A stretch of 64,000 bases of DNA from JACVRW01 sp963728155 (lineage in GTDB: Bacteria > Actinomycetota > Thermoleophilia > Solirubrobacterales > Thermoleophilaceae): assembly GCA_963728155.1 (NCBI GenBank), contig CAVSJF010000004.1:434001-498000 (forward strand), given 5' to 3'. Below the pieces are notes generated by a model that worked only from the letters and a program-made list of their open reading frames with translations, had not been told where the DNA came from and searched no databases. Positions 18,189-27,061 of the stretch are shown one piece after another. Made by a program: the position numbers and the translations under genes. How positions within the stretch are numbered: position 1 is the stretch's first letter; each line of letters opens with the position of its first letter.

Positions 18189-18414
18189 TCAGATCTTCAG
18201 CAGCACGATCACGTTCACCACAAAGACGAGGGCGAACGCCACGGTCCAGCGGTTGAGGTTGCGCTCCACGAGCGAGCCGCCGCCGAAGGGCCCGGCGCCG
18301 GTGCCCACGCCAAACGCGCCCGAGAGGCCGGCGTCCTTGCCCGAGTGCAGCAGGATGAGCACGATCAGGACGACCGCGAGCACCACCTGAAGACCGACTG
18401 AGAATCGCTTCCAC
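18189..18414 (-). CDS. secG: Protein translocase subunit SecG (start separated by an indel)
   Basis: The C-terminal 70 residues have the SecG pattern: hydrophobic helix (VVLAVVLIVLILLHSGKD), Gly-rich loop (LSGAFGVGTGAGPFGGGS), then the second helix (WTVAFALVFVVNVIVLL). SecG supports SecYEG-dependent export. The frame is continuous with the CHRD-like gene upstream and has no start of its own, but a GTG at 18414 in the neighbouring frame begins MEAIL, the expected SecG start. Deleting one base near 18402 joins it to QVVLAVV. A TACCCT box 8 nt upstream of this GTG supports it as the real start. I therefore call SecG a separate ~75-residue protein, not a fusion. Confidence 0.75.
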
Positions 18415-18422
18415 AGGCGCGA

Positions 18423-18428
18423 AGGGTA
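18423..18428 (-). promoter_or_regulatory. -10 box TACCCT for secG
   Basis: On the minus strand TACCCT ends 8 nt before the GTG at 18414, implying a leaderless secG transcript independent of the upstream gene. Confidence 0.4.
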
Positions 18429-18490
18429 GCGGCCGCTCAGGTGGCCGGACGCAGGTGGCAGATCGAGCCGGGGACCGGCCGCCGGGAGGG

Positions 18491-19178
18491 TCAGCGACGC
18501 CCTGTAGGCCTGCGCCCGCTCCCCACCGCCCGCCGCCAGCTCGCCGCAGAGCGCGGGCGCTGTGGCCTCGCCCAGCAGCCGGGGATTGAGGTCGCTTGCG
18601 CCGAGCGTGTCGTCGTATTGGCCGTTACCGTCGTAGTCGATGCCGTGCACCACGATCGAGGCCAGGTTCCGGCGCAGGAAGCGCAGGGTCCGCGGCCGCA
18701 GCTCGACGGTGCGGCGGTACGTGATGTTCCCGGTCGACGGGTAGCGCGGGAACTCGAGGATGCTCACCACGCCGATGTTGCCTTGGGTGGTCAGCGATAC
18801 GCGCGGGCTGCCGTAGAACGAGGCGCCGTCGAGGGTGCTGATCGACCGGTTCCCGTTGTGCATGCGTGCGGCGCCGGCCGTCGGACAGGTGCCCCGCTCG
18901 CCCGCGTGGATGTGCATCAGATGAGCGTCGTCGAGCAGTCCGTCGGTCTTCAGCGTGACCGTCCCGCGGTTTCCCTTGATCACGAGCGTGGCCTCACCGG
19001 AGCCGTCGACCCGGTTGACGGGCAACGCACCCAGGTCCGCCGGAAGACGCTCGCCGGTGTCCCGCTTCGGGGCTTCCTCGCTCGGCGAGTAGGTGATGAG
19101 GATCACCGCCGCAGCGACGGCTCCCACGAGCAGCGCAAGGCCGACCGCCAGCCTGCCCTGTCTGCTCGAACCCTCCAT
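18491..19178 (-). CDS. Membrane-anchored CHRD-like domain protein
   Basis: An N-terminal hydrophobic segment (LAVGLALLVGAVAAAVILITY) is followed by a domain with GSGEATLVIKGNRGTVTLKT, LMHIHAGERGTCP and SIVVHGIDYDGNGQYDD. This resembles CHRD domains, which are extracytoplasmic beta-sandwiches of unknown activity with a conserved HxHxG and Cys. Its Cys pair (in GTCP and ALCGEL) could form a disulfide. The frame runs without a stop into secG, but a single-base shift after ALCGEL would reach a TGA at 18493-18491; I take that as the likely end. The ATG at 19178 has a TAGCAT box 6 nt upstream. Confidence 0.6.
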
Positions 19179-19184
19179 GGGCGC

Positions 19185-19190
19185 ATGCTA
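19185..19190 (-). promoter_or_regulatory. -10 box TAGCAT for the CHRD-like gene
   Basis: On the minus strand TAGCAT lies 6 nt before the ATG at 19178 and overlaps the stop codon of the CcmI-like gene. It implies a leaderless transcript starting inside the gene cluster. Confidence 0.4.
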
Positions 19191-19466
19191 ACCGCGTCCC
19201 TCGAGGGCATCGAGCTCGCGCAGGATCTCGATCGCCTCTCCGCGCAGCTCACCGTCGACCCCCCGCCAATCGCTCTCCGAGAGCTTTCCCATGCGGTGAT
19301 CGAGCTCGGCGTCGCGGATCTCGCGGTACTTGGCCTCCTTGGCCGCCCTCAGCTCCTCGAGGCGCGTCTGCTCGAACGCCTCCACCTGCTCGCGGCGGCG
19401 CAGCGGCACGCTCACGGCCAGCGCCACGAGCGCGGCGAGCACCAGCAGGGCAACGGCGTACTCCAC
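19188..19466 (-). CDS. Short CcmI-like membrane protein
   Basis: The protein has 92 residues: one N-terminal membrane helix (AVALLVLAALVALAVSVPL) and a charged helical tail (LRAAKEAKYREIRDAELDHRMGKLSESDWR). The KYREIRDAELDxxxGKLSxxD pattern is that of the N-terminal part of CcmI/CycH, the apocytochrome chaperone of System II-linked cytochrome c maturation, but the TPR domain is missing. It sits directly downstream of ccmF. A role in holding apocytochrome near CcmF/CcmH is inferred from position and pattern. GTG start. Confidence 0.6.
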   Translation of the reverse strand: MEYAVALLVLAALVALAVSVPLRRREQVEAFEQTRLEELRAAKEAKYREIRDAELDHRMGKLSESDWRGVDGELRGEAIEILRELDALEGRG

Positions 19467-19474
19467 GCGGGCGA

Positions 19475-19480
19475 AGCCTA
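19475..19480 (-). promoter_or_regulatory. -10 box TAGGCT for the CcmI-like gene
   Basis: On the minus strand TAGGCT ends 8 nt before the GTG at 19466, and it overlaps the CCTAGG repeat at 19477-19489. Confidence 0.35.
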
Positions 19481-19489
19481 GGTCCTAGG
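19477..19489. repeat. Double CCTAGG palindrome
   Basis: CCTAGG-T-CCTAGG is two 6-bp palindromes one base apart, so the whole 13 bp is symmetric. It overlaps the ccmF stop codon and the -10 box of the CcmI-like gene, and could be a protein-binding site. Confidence 0.3.
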
Positions 19490-21645
19490 CGCGCGTCAGC
19501 TCGCGGCCCAGCCGCGCCTTGTACAGCGAGCGCACCCGGCGCAGCCGCGCTTCGGGCGAGGGCCAGGCCGCCACCAGCGCGCCGAGCAGCGTGATCGCGC
19601 CACCGATCCAGATCCACGACACCAGCGGGGAGACGATCACCCGGAAGGCGGCCGGCGGGGGATCCGAGCGATAGAGCTCGGTCAGGGTGTTGATCACCAC
19701 CGCCTGCACCTCGCTCGGCGAGTCGGAGAACTGGCGGTCCGCGCGGGCGATCGGCTTCTGCAGGGAGACAAGATCGGGGCGGACGGCCAGCCAGAAGTCG
19801 CGCCGCAGGCCCCAGCGCACGTCGACCTCGCTGGTGGCCTCACCCTCGAAGAATCGAGAGATCGCGCCCATGGAGGGATCGTTGGTCGAGTAGTAGTTGC
19901 GCGACGGCCGCAGGGTGAACGTCTTGCCGTCCCTGGTCACCCGCATCACCGCGCCGAACGAGATCGGCGCTCCGGTGCCGCCGCGATCGCCGCCGAGCAC
20001 GGCCGTGGGCCGGACGTACTGGATGTCGTAGCCACCGACCGACACGCGCTCGCCCGGCGCCATCCGCACGTCGCGCTGCTCCAGGAACGCCGAGGAGGCG
20101 GCCACGCCGAGGAAGAGCACGGCGATGCCCACGTGCGCCAGGTAGCCGCCGTAGCGGCGCCGGTTGCGCCCGGTCAGGCGGGCCAGAGCCTGCGGCCATG
20201 ACTCGCCGGTCATCACGCGGCGGGCGCTCGCCCCCCGCCAGAACTCCTGGGCCACCACCGCCAGCACGAAGGCGACGAAGCAGAACATCAGGAGCGAGGG
20301 CACGCTGTCGGCGGCGTTGGTCAGCGCCAGCAGCCCCACCAGCGCGGCGCCCGTGACGGCGAGCGGCGCGAGCAGCACGCGCCCCAGCCTGCGGGCGGTC
20401 ACCCGCCTCCAGGCCAGCACCGGCCCGATCCCGGCCAGCAGCACGAGCACGATGGCCAGTGGGCGTGGTCAGCCGGTTGAACCAGGGCGGGCCGACGGTC
20501 TGCTCGGTCCCCGTGACGGCCTCGGAGATGAGCGGGAAGAACGTGCCCCAGAGGATCACGAGGGCGAGCGCCACGAGCACCAGGTTGTTGAGCATGAAGA
20601 AGGCCTCTCGCGACAGCAGCGAGTCGAGGCGCGCCTCGCTGCGCAGATCGGGGAGTCGCGAGACCACGAGCGCCACCGACAGGGCGATCACGCAGGCGAT
20701 GAAGATCAGGAATTGCACGCCGATGGTGGAGGCGCCGAACGCGTGGATCGAGTCGAGGATCCCGCTGCGCACCAGGAACGTGCCCAGCAGGGCGAGCGTG
20801 AACGTGGCGCAGATGAGCGACACGTTCCACACCTTCAGCATTCCTCGCTTCTCCTGGACCATGATCGAGTGCAGGAAGGCCGTGCCCACCAGCCACGGCA
20901 TCAGCGACGCGTTCTCCACCGGGTCCCACGCCCAGTAGCCGCCCCAGCCGAGCTCGGAGTAGGACCACAGCGCGCCCAGCAGGATGCCCGTGCCGAGGAA
21001 GGTCCACGCCACGAGCGCGAAGCGCCGCGTGGCCCGGATCCAGTCGGCGCCCGTGCGCCGGGTCACGAGCGCCCCGATGGCGAACGCGAAGGGGATCGAG
21101 AAGCCGACGTACCCGGTGTAGAGCATCGGCGGGTGGATCATCATCGCCGGGTGGCGCAGCAGCGGGTTGAGCCCCGCGCCCTCCTGCGGCGCGACGGCCA
21201 GGGTGTTGAAGGGGTTCTCCCAGAAGACCGTCAGCAGGAGGAAGAACACGGCGATCGCGCCCAGCACCGCGGTGGCATAGGGCGCGATATCGCGCAGCGA
21301 GCGCCGGGTGAGGAAGAGCACGGCGGCGGAGAAGAGCGCCAGCAGCATCACCCACAGCAGCAGCGAGCCGTCCTGGGTGGCCCAGACCGCGGTGACCTTG
21401 TAGAAGGTCGGCGTGCTGGTCGACGATCCCTCGGCCACCAGCGCGTAGGAGAAGTCGGAGCGCAAAAAGGCCGATTCGAGGATCACGAAGGCTCCGAGGC
21501 AGAGGGCGGCGAGGCAGTAGACCGCGCGGCGTCCCGCGTCGACCCAATCGCGCCGCCCGGCGCGGGCGCCGTACAGCGAGGCCCCAACCGCGAAGAGCGC
21601 GGTGGCGAGGCCTATCGTCAGGCACGCCGAGCCGACACCGGCCAC
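19485..21645 (-). CDS. ccmF: Cytochrome c heme lyase subunit CcmF (one frameshift)
   Basis: About 720 residues in two frames. The first holds many membrane helices and the WWD heme-handling motif SELGWGGYWAWDPVENAS, flanked by HPPMLYTGYVGFSIPFAFA and FLGTGILLGALWS. The second carries YGGYLAHVGIAVLFLGVAASS and the large C-terminal extracytoplasmic domain. Deleting one base near 20455 joins LTTP to LAIVLVLLAGIGPVLAWRR. CcmF reduces and ligates heme to apocytochrome c with CcmH; the ccmH and ccdA genes are at 33936-35157. The GTG start is 1 bp downstream of the ccmE stop. Confidence 0.9.
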
Positions 21646-21646
21646 G

Positions 21647-22039
21647 TCAGCTCGACTGCTCGTCCGCCGTGAACTTCGACGGGCACTTCGTCACGAGCGA
21701 GTCGCGCTCCGCCACGAAGGTGCCCCGCTGGAGCTCGCCCGAGACGATCACCTCGCGGCCCTCTCGGAAGGGGTCGGGCACGACGCCGGCGTAGGCCACC
21801 GGCACGGACTCCGTGCCGTCGCGGTCGCGGACGCGGAAGCGAAGGCTCTCGCCGTCGCGCCGAACGGAATCCTCGACCACCTTCCCGGTGAGCTCATAGG
21901 AGCGCCCGCTCTGCAGCTCGGAGGGCTTGGCCGCCTCACTCGAGGCGCTGAAGCTCGTGTAGACGAGCGCCGAGGCCAGCAGCACGGCCACGCCGAGTGC
22001 CAGCACGAGCCGCAGCCTGCGCTTGCGTGAGGGGTCCAT
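21647..22039 (-). CDS. ccmE: Cytochrome c-type biogenesis heme chaperone CcmE, Cys variant
   Basis: The protein has 130 residues: an N-terminal anchor (LVLALGVAVLLASALVYTSF), then the CcmE OB-fold (GRSYELTGKVVEDSVRRDG, VPVAYAGVVPDPFREGREV, VSGELQRGTFVAERDS). The heme-binding segment reads LVTKCPSKF, so Cys replaces the His of the classical HxxxY motif and Phe replaces Tyr. Cys-type CcmE proteins (CxxxY) are known from some bacteria and archaea. CcmE accepts heme and passes it to CcmF. The ATG has a TAGACT box 8 nt upstream that overlaps the cupin gene's stop codon. Confidence 0.88.
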   Translation of the reverse strand: MDPSRKRRLRLVLALGVAVLLASALVYTSFSASSEAAKPSELQSGRSYELTGKVVEDSVRRDGESLRFRVRDRDGTESVPVAYAGVVPDPFREGREVIVSGELQRGTFVAERDSLVTKCPSKFTADEQSS

Positions 22040-22047
22040 CCCCTCGC

Positions 22048-22053
22048 AGTCTA
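22048..22053 (-). promoter_or_regulatory. -10 box TAGACT for ccmE
   Basis: On the minus strand TAGACT ends 8 nt before the ATG at 22039. It overlaps the TAG stop of the upstream cupin gene, so the ccmE-ccmF-ccmI-like unit can start here. Confidence 0.4.
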
Positions 22054-22395
22054 GGAGGCGGCGCCTGCTTCCCCGCGCCTACTGGGATGTCCCTCCCCGG
22101 GCCAGGGCGAGAGCAGGAGGATGAGCCGCGCATCGCTGGTGGCCCGCACCTCGTGGCGCTCGTTGGGCTCCCAGTGCACGAGCAGGCCGGGTCCGCCGGA
22201 GATCGTCTCCCCCTCGACCTCGACCTCGATCTCGCCCGCGGCCACCATCAGCCAGGCACGCTCGTGGACCTGGTGCTCTCCCAGCGCCTCGCCGGCGGGC
22301 AGGTGGATCGCCACCACCCGGGTCTCGTTGTCCGAGCGCAGCACCTCCGGCTGATGTGGATTGACGGTGAGCGAGGCGACGTCCCAGTGGTCCAT
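22051..22395 (-). CDS. Small cupin-domain protein
   Basis: From the ATG at 22395 the protein has 114 residues. Motif 1 reads GEALGEHQVHERAWLMVAAG with two His and a Glu as metal ligands; motif 2 is the region GLLVHWEPNERHEV. Single-domain cupins of this size bind a metal or a small ligand; activity is unknown. The start at 22395 is preferred over 22431 because the antiporter stop (22403) and a CATAGT box 6 nt upstream lie between the two. Confidence 0.7.
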   Translation of the reverse strand: MDHWDVASLTVNPHQPEVLRSDNETRVVAIHLPAGEALGEHQVHERAWLMVAAGEIEVEVEGETISGGPGLLVHWEPNERHEVRATSDARLILLLSPWPGEGHPSRRGEAGAAS

Positions 22396-22402
22396 GGCTG
22401 AA

Positions 22403-23638
22403 CTATGCCTCCTCCGGCGCGCCTTCGTCACTTCTGCGGGCCATCCACTCCGCGCCGGGGTGGTCGGTGAGGCCGTGCGCGATGATCGACACCACCACGG
22501 CGAGCGCCGCGATGCCGGCGATGCGCTCGGCCTCCGGCACCTCCGAGCCGAGCACGAACAGGGCGAAGGTCATCGTGGCCACCCCCTTGGGCCCGAACCA
22601 GGCCATGAAGGCCTTGCCCGCCAGGTCGATCTGCCGGGTGCCGGCCAGCGACACGAACACGGCGATCGGCCGCGCGGCCAGCAGGGTGAAGGCGGCGATG
22701 GCCACCGCCGCCCAGCCCTCCTCGAACAGGAACTCCGAGGTCAGGATCGCGCCGAACACGAGGAACACGCCGAGCTTGACCACCTCGAGCACGTCCTCTG
22801 AGCGGGTCTCGAAGCAGTGGCGGATGTCCGGGCGCCAGATGCCGAAGGCGATCGCGCACACGAACACCGAGATGAAGCCGTTGCCCTCGGGCGGCAGCAC
22901 GGCGACGCCATAGGCGGCGAACGCGACCCCGAGTGCGTACAGCGCCTTCTGATGCGGGCTGATCTCGTGACCCAGCGCGGTCTTGCGCGGCATCAGGCGC
23001 GAGGCCAGGAAGGCCACCACCAGGCCCGCGGCCAGGCCCGCTCCGACGTCCTGCAGCACGAACTCCCACCAGACGAAGCCGTCGCGGTCCTCGGCAGCGG
23101 CGGTGAAGGCGAGCACCGCCGGCAGGGCCAGGCCGTCGTTGAGGCCGGACTCCAGGTTGAGCGAATGGCGAATCAACCTGGGCACTCGCGGGTTGGTGAC
23201 CACAGTGGACGACAGCACGGGGTCCGTCGGCGAAAGCAGCGCCCCCACCAATAACGACTCAGTCCAGCCCAGGTCGGTGAGCTCGTGGGTGACCGCGGCC
23301 ACCAGCACGGCGGTCAGCGGCATGGCCAGCACGAGCTTGCGAAACGGGAGGTGCCACGCCTTCTGCAGCATCTCCGCCTCCACCTCGAGCCCGTCGCGGA
23401 ACAGGATGAGGATCAGCGCGATCACGGCCAGTCCCTGCACGAAGTCCGACTCAGGATCGACGTCGAGCACCTCCAGCCCGCCCTGCCCGAGGATCAGCCC
23501 GGCCACCACGAACAGGGCGGTCAGGGAGAGAAGGCTGCGTCGCGCCAGGCCCGCCACGAGCGCCCCGGCCAGCAGCAGCACGCCGAAGACGGCAAGGGGC
23601 ACTTCGAGGAACTCGATGCCGGCGGCGACGGGGGGCAC
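22403..23638 (-). CDS. CPA1-family cation:proton antiporter
   Basis: The protein has 411 residues with about twelve membrane segments. LVGALLSPTDPVLSSTVVTN (the Asp-containing motif of the antiport site) and SLNLESGLNDGLALPAVL match CPA1 Na+/H+ antiporters, and AWFGPKGVATMTFALFVLG is the third conserved region. It likely exchanges Na+ or K+ for protons across the cytoplasmic membrane. It lacks the long regulatory C-terminal domain of some relatives. GTG start; 7 bp separate it from the cupin gene, so the two are probably co-transcribed. Confidence 0.88.
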   Translation of the reverse strand: MPPVAAGIEFLEVPLAVFGVLLLAGALVAGLARRSLLSLTALFVVAGLILGQGGLEVLDVDPESDFVQGLAVIALILILFRDGLEVEAEMLQKAWHLPFRKLVLAMPLTAVLVAAVTHELTDLGWTESLLVGALLSPTDPVLSSTVVTNPRVPRLIRHSLNLESGLNDGLALPAVLAFTAAAEDRDGFVWWEFVLQDVGAGLAAGLVVAFLASRLMPRKTALGHEISPHQKALYALGVAFAAYGVAVLPPEGNGFISVFVCAIAFGIWRPDIRHCFETRSEDVLEVVKLGVFLVFGAILTSEFLFEEGWAAVAIAAFTLLAARPIAVFVSLAGTRQIDLAGKAFMAWFGPKGVATMTFALFVLGSEVPEAERIAGIAALAVVVSIIAHGLTDHPGAEWMARRSDEGAPEEA

Positions 23639-23678
23639 GCCGCAAGCGTGTCAGAAGCGGGTCGTCACGCGGTCTGGC

Positions 23679-23684
23679 TACGGT
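23679..23684 (+). promoter_or_regulatory. -10 box TACGGT, 8 nt upstream of a GTG start
   Basis: TACGGT precedes the GTG at 23693 by 8 nt. It sits in the 54-bp gap between this gene and the divergent antiporter gene. Confidence 0.4.
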
Positions 23685-23692
23685 GAGGGGGC

Positions 23693-25580
23693 GTGAGGAG
23701 GGCTCTCGCATTCGCGGCGTTGCTTGCGGCGCTTCCCGGCTCTGCCGTGGCGGCCGAGCCGCCCCCTGCGCAGACGCTGGAAAGCGGCTGGGAGATCCGC
23801 GGGCAGCAGGCCGCCCCGGCTCCGCCGCAGCCGCCGCCCCCGGTGGAGGGACAGCCCGAGGGCGTTCCCAACCCCACCCCGTCCGCTGCGCGCCGCGCGC
23901 GGCTCAGGGCCCTGCAGGCCTGGAGCTCGGTGACGGTGCCCAGCGTGTTCAACCCCACCGCCGTGGCCTCGGAGTACCCGGGCAGCGTGCGCCGCTACCG
24001 GCTGCGCTTCACCGGCCCCGCCACGCCGCGCGGCTTTCGCTGGCTGGTGCGCTTCGAGAGCGTGCGCCGCAGCGCGGTGGTCTTTCTCAACGGCCGCCGC
24101 CTGGGCAAGAACACCGACCCCTACACGCCATTCACCTTCGAGGCGCGCGGCCTGCGTCCGCGGCGGGCGAACGAGCTGGTGGTGATCGTCGACAGCCGCA
24201 AGGACCCACGGCTGCCCGAGGGCTGGTGGAACTGGGGCGGCATCGTGCGGCCGGTCAGCCTGGTCCCGGCCGGGCGGGCGCATCTGCAGGACCTGGGGAC
24301 CATGTCGCGCGTGAAGTGCAGCGGGCCGGCCAGCGGCTGCCGGGCCGAGCTGCTGGTCGACGGAGTGCTCGAGAAGCGCGGCGTAACGGAGCTGAGGTCC
24401 ACGCTCGAGGTGAAGCTGCGTGCGCCCAGCGGGCGACTGATCCGGCGCGTGGTCCGCCTCCCACGGCAGCGTGCCGAGCGCAGGCGCGCGACCCTCGCGG
24501 TCAAGGTGCCGGCGCCCCAGCTGTGGCGGCCCGAGGACCCGCAGCTCTACTCGGCCGAGCTGACGTTGCGCGACCGGGGCGTCGTCCAGCAGGTGGTCCG
24601 GCGGCGGGTGGGCCTGCGCTCGGTGGAGGTCAAGCGCGGCCGCCTGTTGCTCAACAACCGTGAGATCAAGCTCGCGGGAGCCTCGATCCACGAGGACATG
24701 CCGGGCAGCGGCGCGGCGCTCAGCGAGGCCGACATGGATCGCATCGTGGCCGACCTCGAGGAGCTGGGCGCGAACGTCACCCGCGCGCACTACGTGCTCA
24801 ACGAACGGCTGCTTTCACGGCTCGACCGCGCGGGAATCATGGTCTGGAACCAGGCACCGATCTGGCAGCGCGACCGCAAGGACAACATCCTGCGCGAGCC
24901 CGGTGCAGCGCCGGCGCGCCCTGGAGACCGCCCGCCGCACCGTGATCGCCGCCCGCAGCCACCCCTCGGTGATCACCCACTCGGTGGCCAACGAGCTGTG
25001 GTCGCGCCCCGACGACCGCCCGGGCGTGACTCGCCGCTACCTGGAGACGGCCGCGCGCGACGCACGGGACCTCGACCCGACGCTGCCGATCTCGGTCGAC
25101 ATCAACGGCCGGCCCTACCACCCCGAGCAATTCACCTACCACGCCTTCGACATGCTCGGCATCAACCAGTACTTCGGCTGGTATTCCTGGGTCTCGGATT
25201 TCGATCTGCTCCCGCTCTTCCTGCAGGAGATGCGCGACCTCTACCCGCGGCAGGCGCTCGTGATGACCGAGTTCGGAGCCGAGGCGCGACCCGAGCTGGC
25301 CGACGCCCCGGTTGACCTAAAGGGCTCCTACGCCTTCCAGAGCTTCCACCTCGACCGCACCCTCGACGTGGCCGACGCCGCGCCGATCTCCGGGGCCATC
25401 TACTGGACCCTGCGCGAGTTCGAGATCTATCCCGGCTGGGCGGGCGGCGCGGGCCGCCGGCCTCCCCCCTACCGGCCCAACACTCGCCACCAGAAGGGCC
25501 TCCTGACCTACGAGGGTGAGAAGAAGCCGGCCTGGTTTCGCGCCCGCGATCGCTTCGCCGCCACGCCGCTCTACCCCTAA
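23693..25580 (+). CDS. Secreted glycoside hydrolase family 2-type enzyme (one frameshift)
   Basis: The signal peptide (RRALAFAALLAALPGSAVAA) and a Pro-rich linker are followed by a GH2 layout: sugar-binding jelly-roll (RYRLRFTGPATPRGFRWLVR, VVFLNGRRLGKNTDPYTPF), immunoglobulin-like domain (LWRPEDPQLYSAELTLRDRG) and TIM barrel (LAGASIHEDMPGSGAAL, ANVTRAHYVLNERLL). The acid/base is in SVANELWSRP and the nucleophile in LVMTEFGAEA. Substrates of close GH2 members include beta-glucuronides, beta-galactosides and beta-mannosides; I cannot choose. Deleting one G near 24905 restores the frame. The position beside envelope genes suggests use on environmental polysaccharide. Confidence 0.82.
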
Positions 25581-25612
25581 GCGCTCGCGGCTCGCTGCCG
25601 ATCATCTGGCAC

Positions 25613-26314
25613 GTGAGCCGTCTTCTCGTCCCTTCGTCCTTGTGCTGTTCGCGCTCCCTGCCGCATCCGCGGCAGCGGCCGGCCGACGTCGAGCGCGTCG
25701 AACGGGCGGTGGTCGCCCTGGCCGCGGCCAAGCGCTCGGCCGCCGGCCAAGTGGCGGAGAACCGCCGGGCCGCCGCCGGCGCCCTGGCCTCGTGCAAGAG
25801 CTCGGGCCCGGGCTGGAGCAAGATCCGCGCGGTGGGCGCGGCCGCTCAGCGCAACCTCTACGCGCGCGGAGGGCGTGCCCTGTGGCGTGATCTGGGCGGC
25901 CTGGCCGACGAGGGCGCCGCGTTCGAGGCCTACCGGCCCGCCTTCGAGCGCTTCCTCTCGCGCCTGGAGGATCCACTCGCGGACCCGGTGCTGCAGGCCG
26001 GGGTCGAGGCGTGGGGCAAGCGCGTGGCGCTGTACGCGGCCTACACCTCCTTGGGCACCTGCCGGACCTTCAACCGGCTCGCCGGCCGGGCCCGCCAGTA
26101 CCCCGCGGGCGTGCGCAGCGACTATCTGATCGGCGCTATCTACAACCGGATGGTGCGCTTCGTCGATGTCCAGAAGCGCAGGGCGGCCCGGGCGCACTTC
26201 GGCTCGCGCCAGAGCTCGGCCTTGCAGGCCGCTCGCGATCGCCTGCTCGCGCTCGGCGGCGACGATGGCTACGCCACCTTCTTCGCCTTCGGGCACTCGC
26301 TGCGCGGGCCTTAG
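25613..26314 (+). CDS. Hypothetical secreted helical protein (signal peptide out of frame)
   Basis: About 230 residues with no family I recognise. The body is helical and Ala/Arg-rich with two Cys (LASCKSSGP, LGTCRTFNRLAGRA). In the annotated frame the first 25 residues are not a signal peptide, but the next frame over the same bases encodes FVLVLFALPAASAAAAG, a clean one. A pair of compensating indels near 25635 and 25680 would explain this and make the product exported. It follows the GH2 gene by 32 bp on the same strand. Confidence 0.45.
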   Translation: MSRLLVPSSLCCSRSLPHPRQRPADVERVERAVVALAAAKRSAAGQVAENRRAAAGALASCKSSGPGWSKIRAVGAAAQRNLYARGGRALWRDLGGLADEGAAFEAYRPAFERFLSRLEDPLADPVLQAGVEAWGKRVALYAAYTSLGTCRTFNRLAGRARQYPAGVRSDYLIGAIYNRMVRFVDVQKRRAARAHFGSRQSSALQAARDRLLALGGDDGYATFFAFGHSLRGP

Positions 26315-27029
26315 AAAACGCTCACGAGGCCCACCAGCGCGGGCGCGATCACGAGCCCGGGCAGGAAGTTCCCCACCTTCACGTCCTTCAGATCGAGCAG
26401 CTTGAGCCCGATGCCGATCACCGTCACCCCGCCGGTGGAGATGAGCACGGCCAGCGCCTCGCCGACGAGAATGTCGTCGAAGAGGCCGGCGCCCAGGGTG
26501 ATCGCCCCCTGCACGAACAGCACGGTCAGCGCCGCGAGCCCGACCCCCCATCCCAGCGTCGCGGCCAGGGCGACCGCAGCGAAGCCGTCGAGCACGGCCT
26601 TGGTGGCGAGCGTCGAGTAGTCGCCCGTCAGGCCGTCCTGGATCGAGCCGATCACCGTGAGCGAGCCGACGCAGAACAGCAGCGAGGCAGTTACGAAGCC
26701 CTCCGAGATCGTCGACCGTCCCCCGGCGGGGGCCAGGCGCCGCTGCAGGCCGTCGCCCAGGCCCTCGAGCCGCCGCTCAACTCCTATGGCCTCGCCCACG
26801 AGGCCCCCGAGCAGCACGCCGCCGAGCACGTAGAGGGGCGTGGAGGTCGAGGTGTCCGGGCCGCCCCACTCCAGCACCAGGTCGACGCCCAGCACCAGTG
26901 TGATCAGCCCCAGGCCGGCCAGCACCCGCTGCTGGAAGCGCTCGGGCAAGCGCGGCCCCACGGCCGTGCCGACCGCCGTGCCCGCGACCACGGTCGCGAC
27001 GTTGATGAGGGTGCCGACGATCGGGGCAC
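26311..27029 (-). CDS. DUF554 family membrane protein
   Basis: About 235 residues with seven or so hydrophobic segments and the DUF554 (YdfK/YqgA-like) signature: IVGTLINVATVVAGTAVGTA at the start, GLGLITLVLGVDL, PLYVLGGVLLGGLVGE, FVTASLLFCVGSLTVIGSI and YSTLATKAVLDGFAAVALAA. The family is a predicted transporter of unknown substrate. The true start is not resolved: the frame has no start codon next to IVGTLINV, but the GTG at 27029 would fit if one C were missing from the run after it. It converges with the hypothetical gene (4-bp overlap) and is divergent from the thioesterase gene. Confidence 0.78.
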
Positions 27030-27061
27030 GATGGCACAGGCGGGATAGGCTCCCGCGCCGC

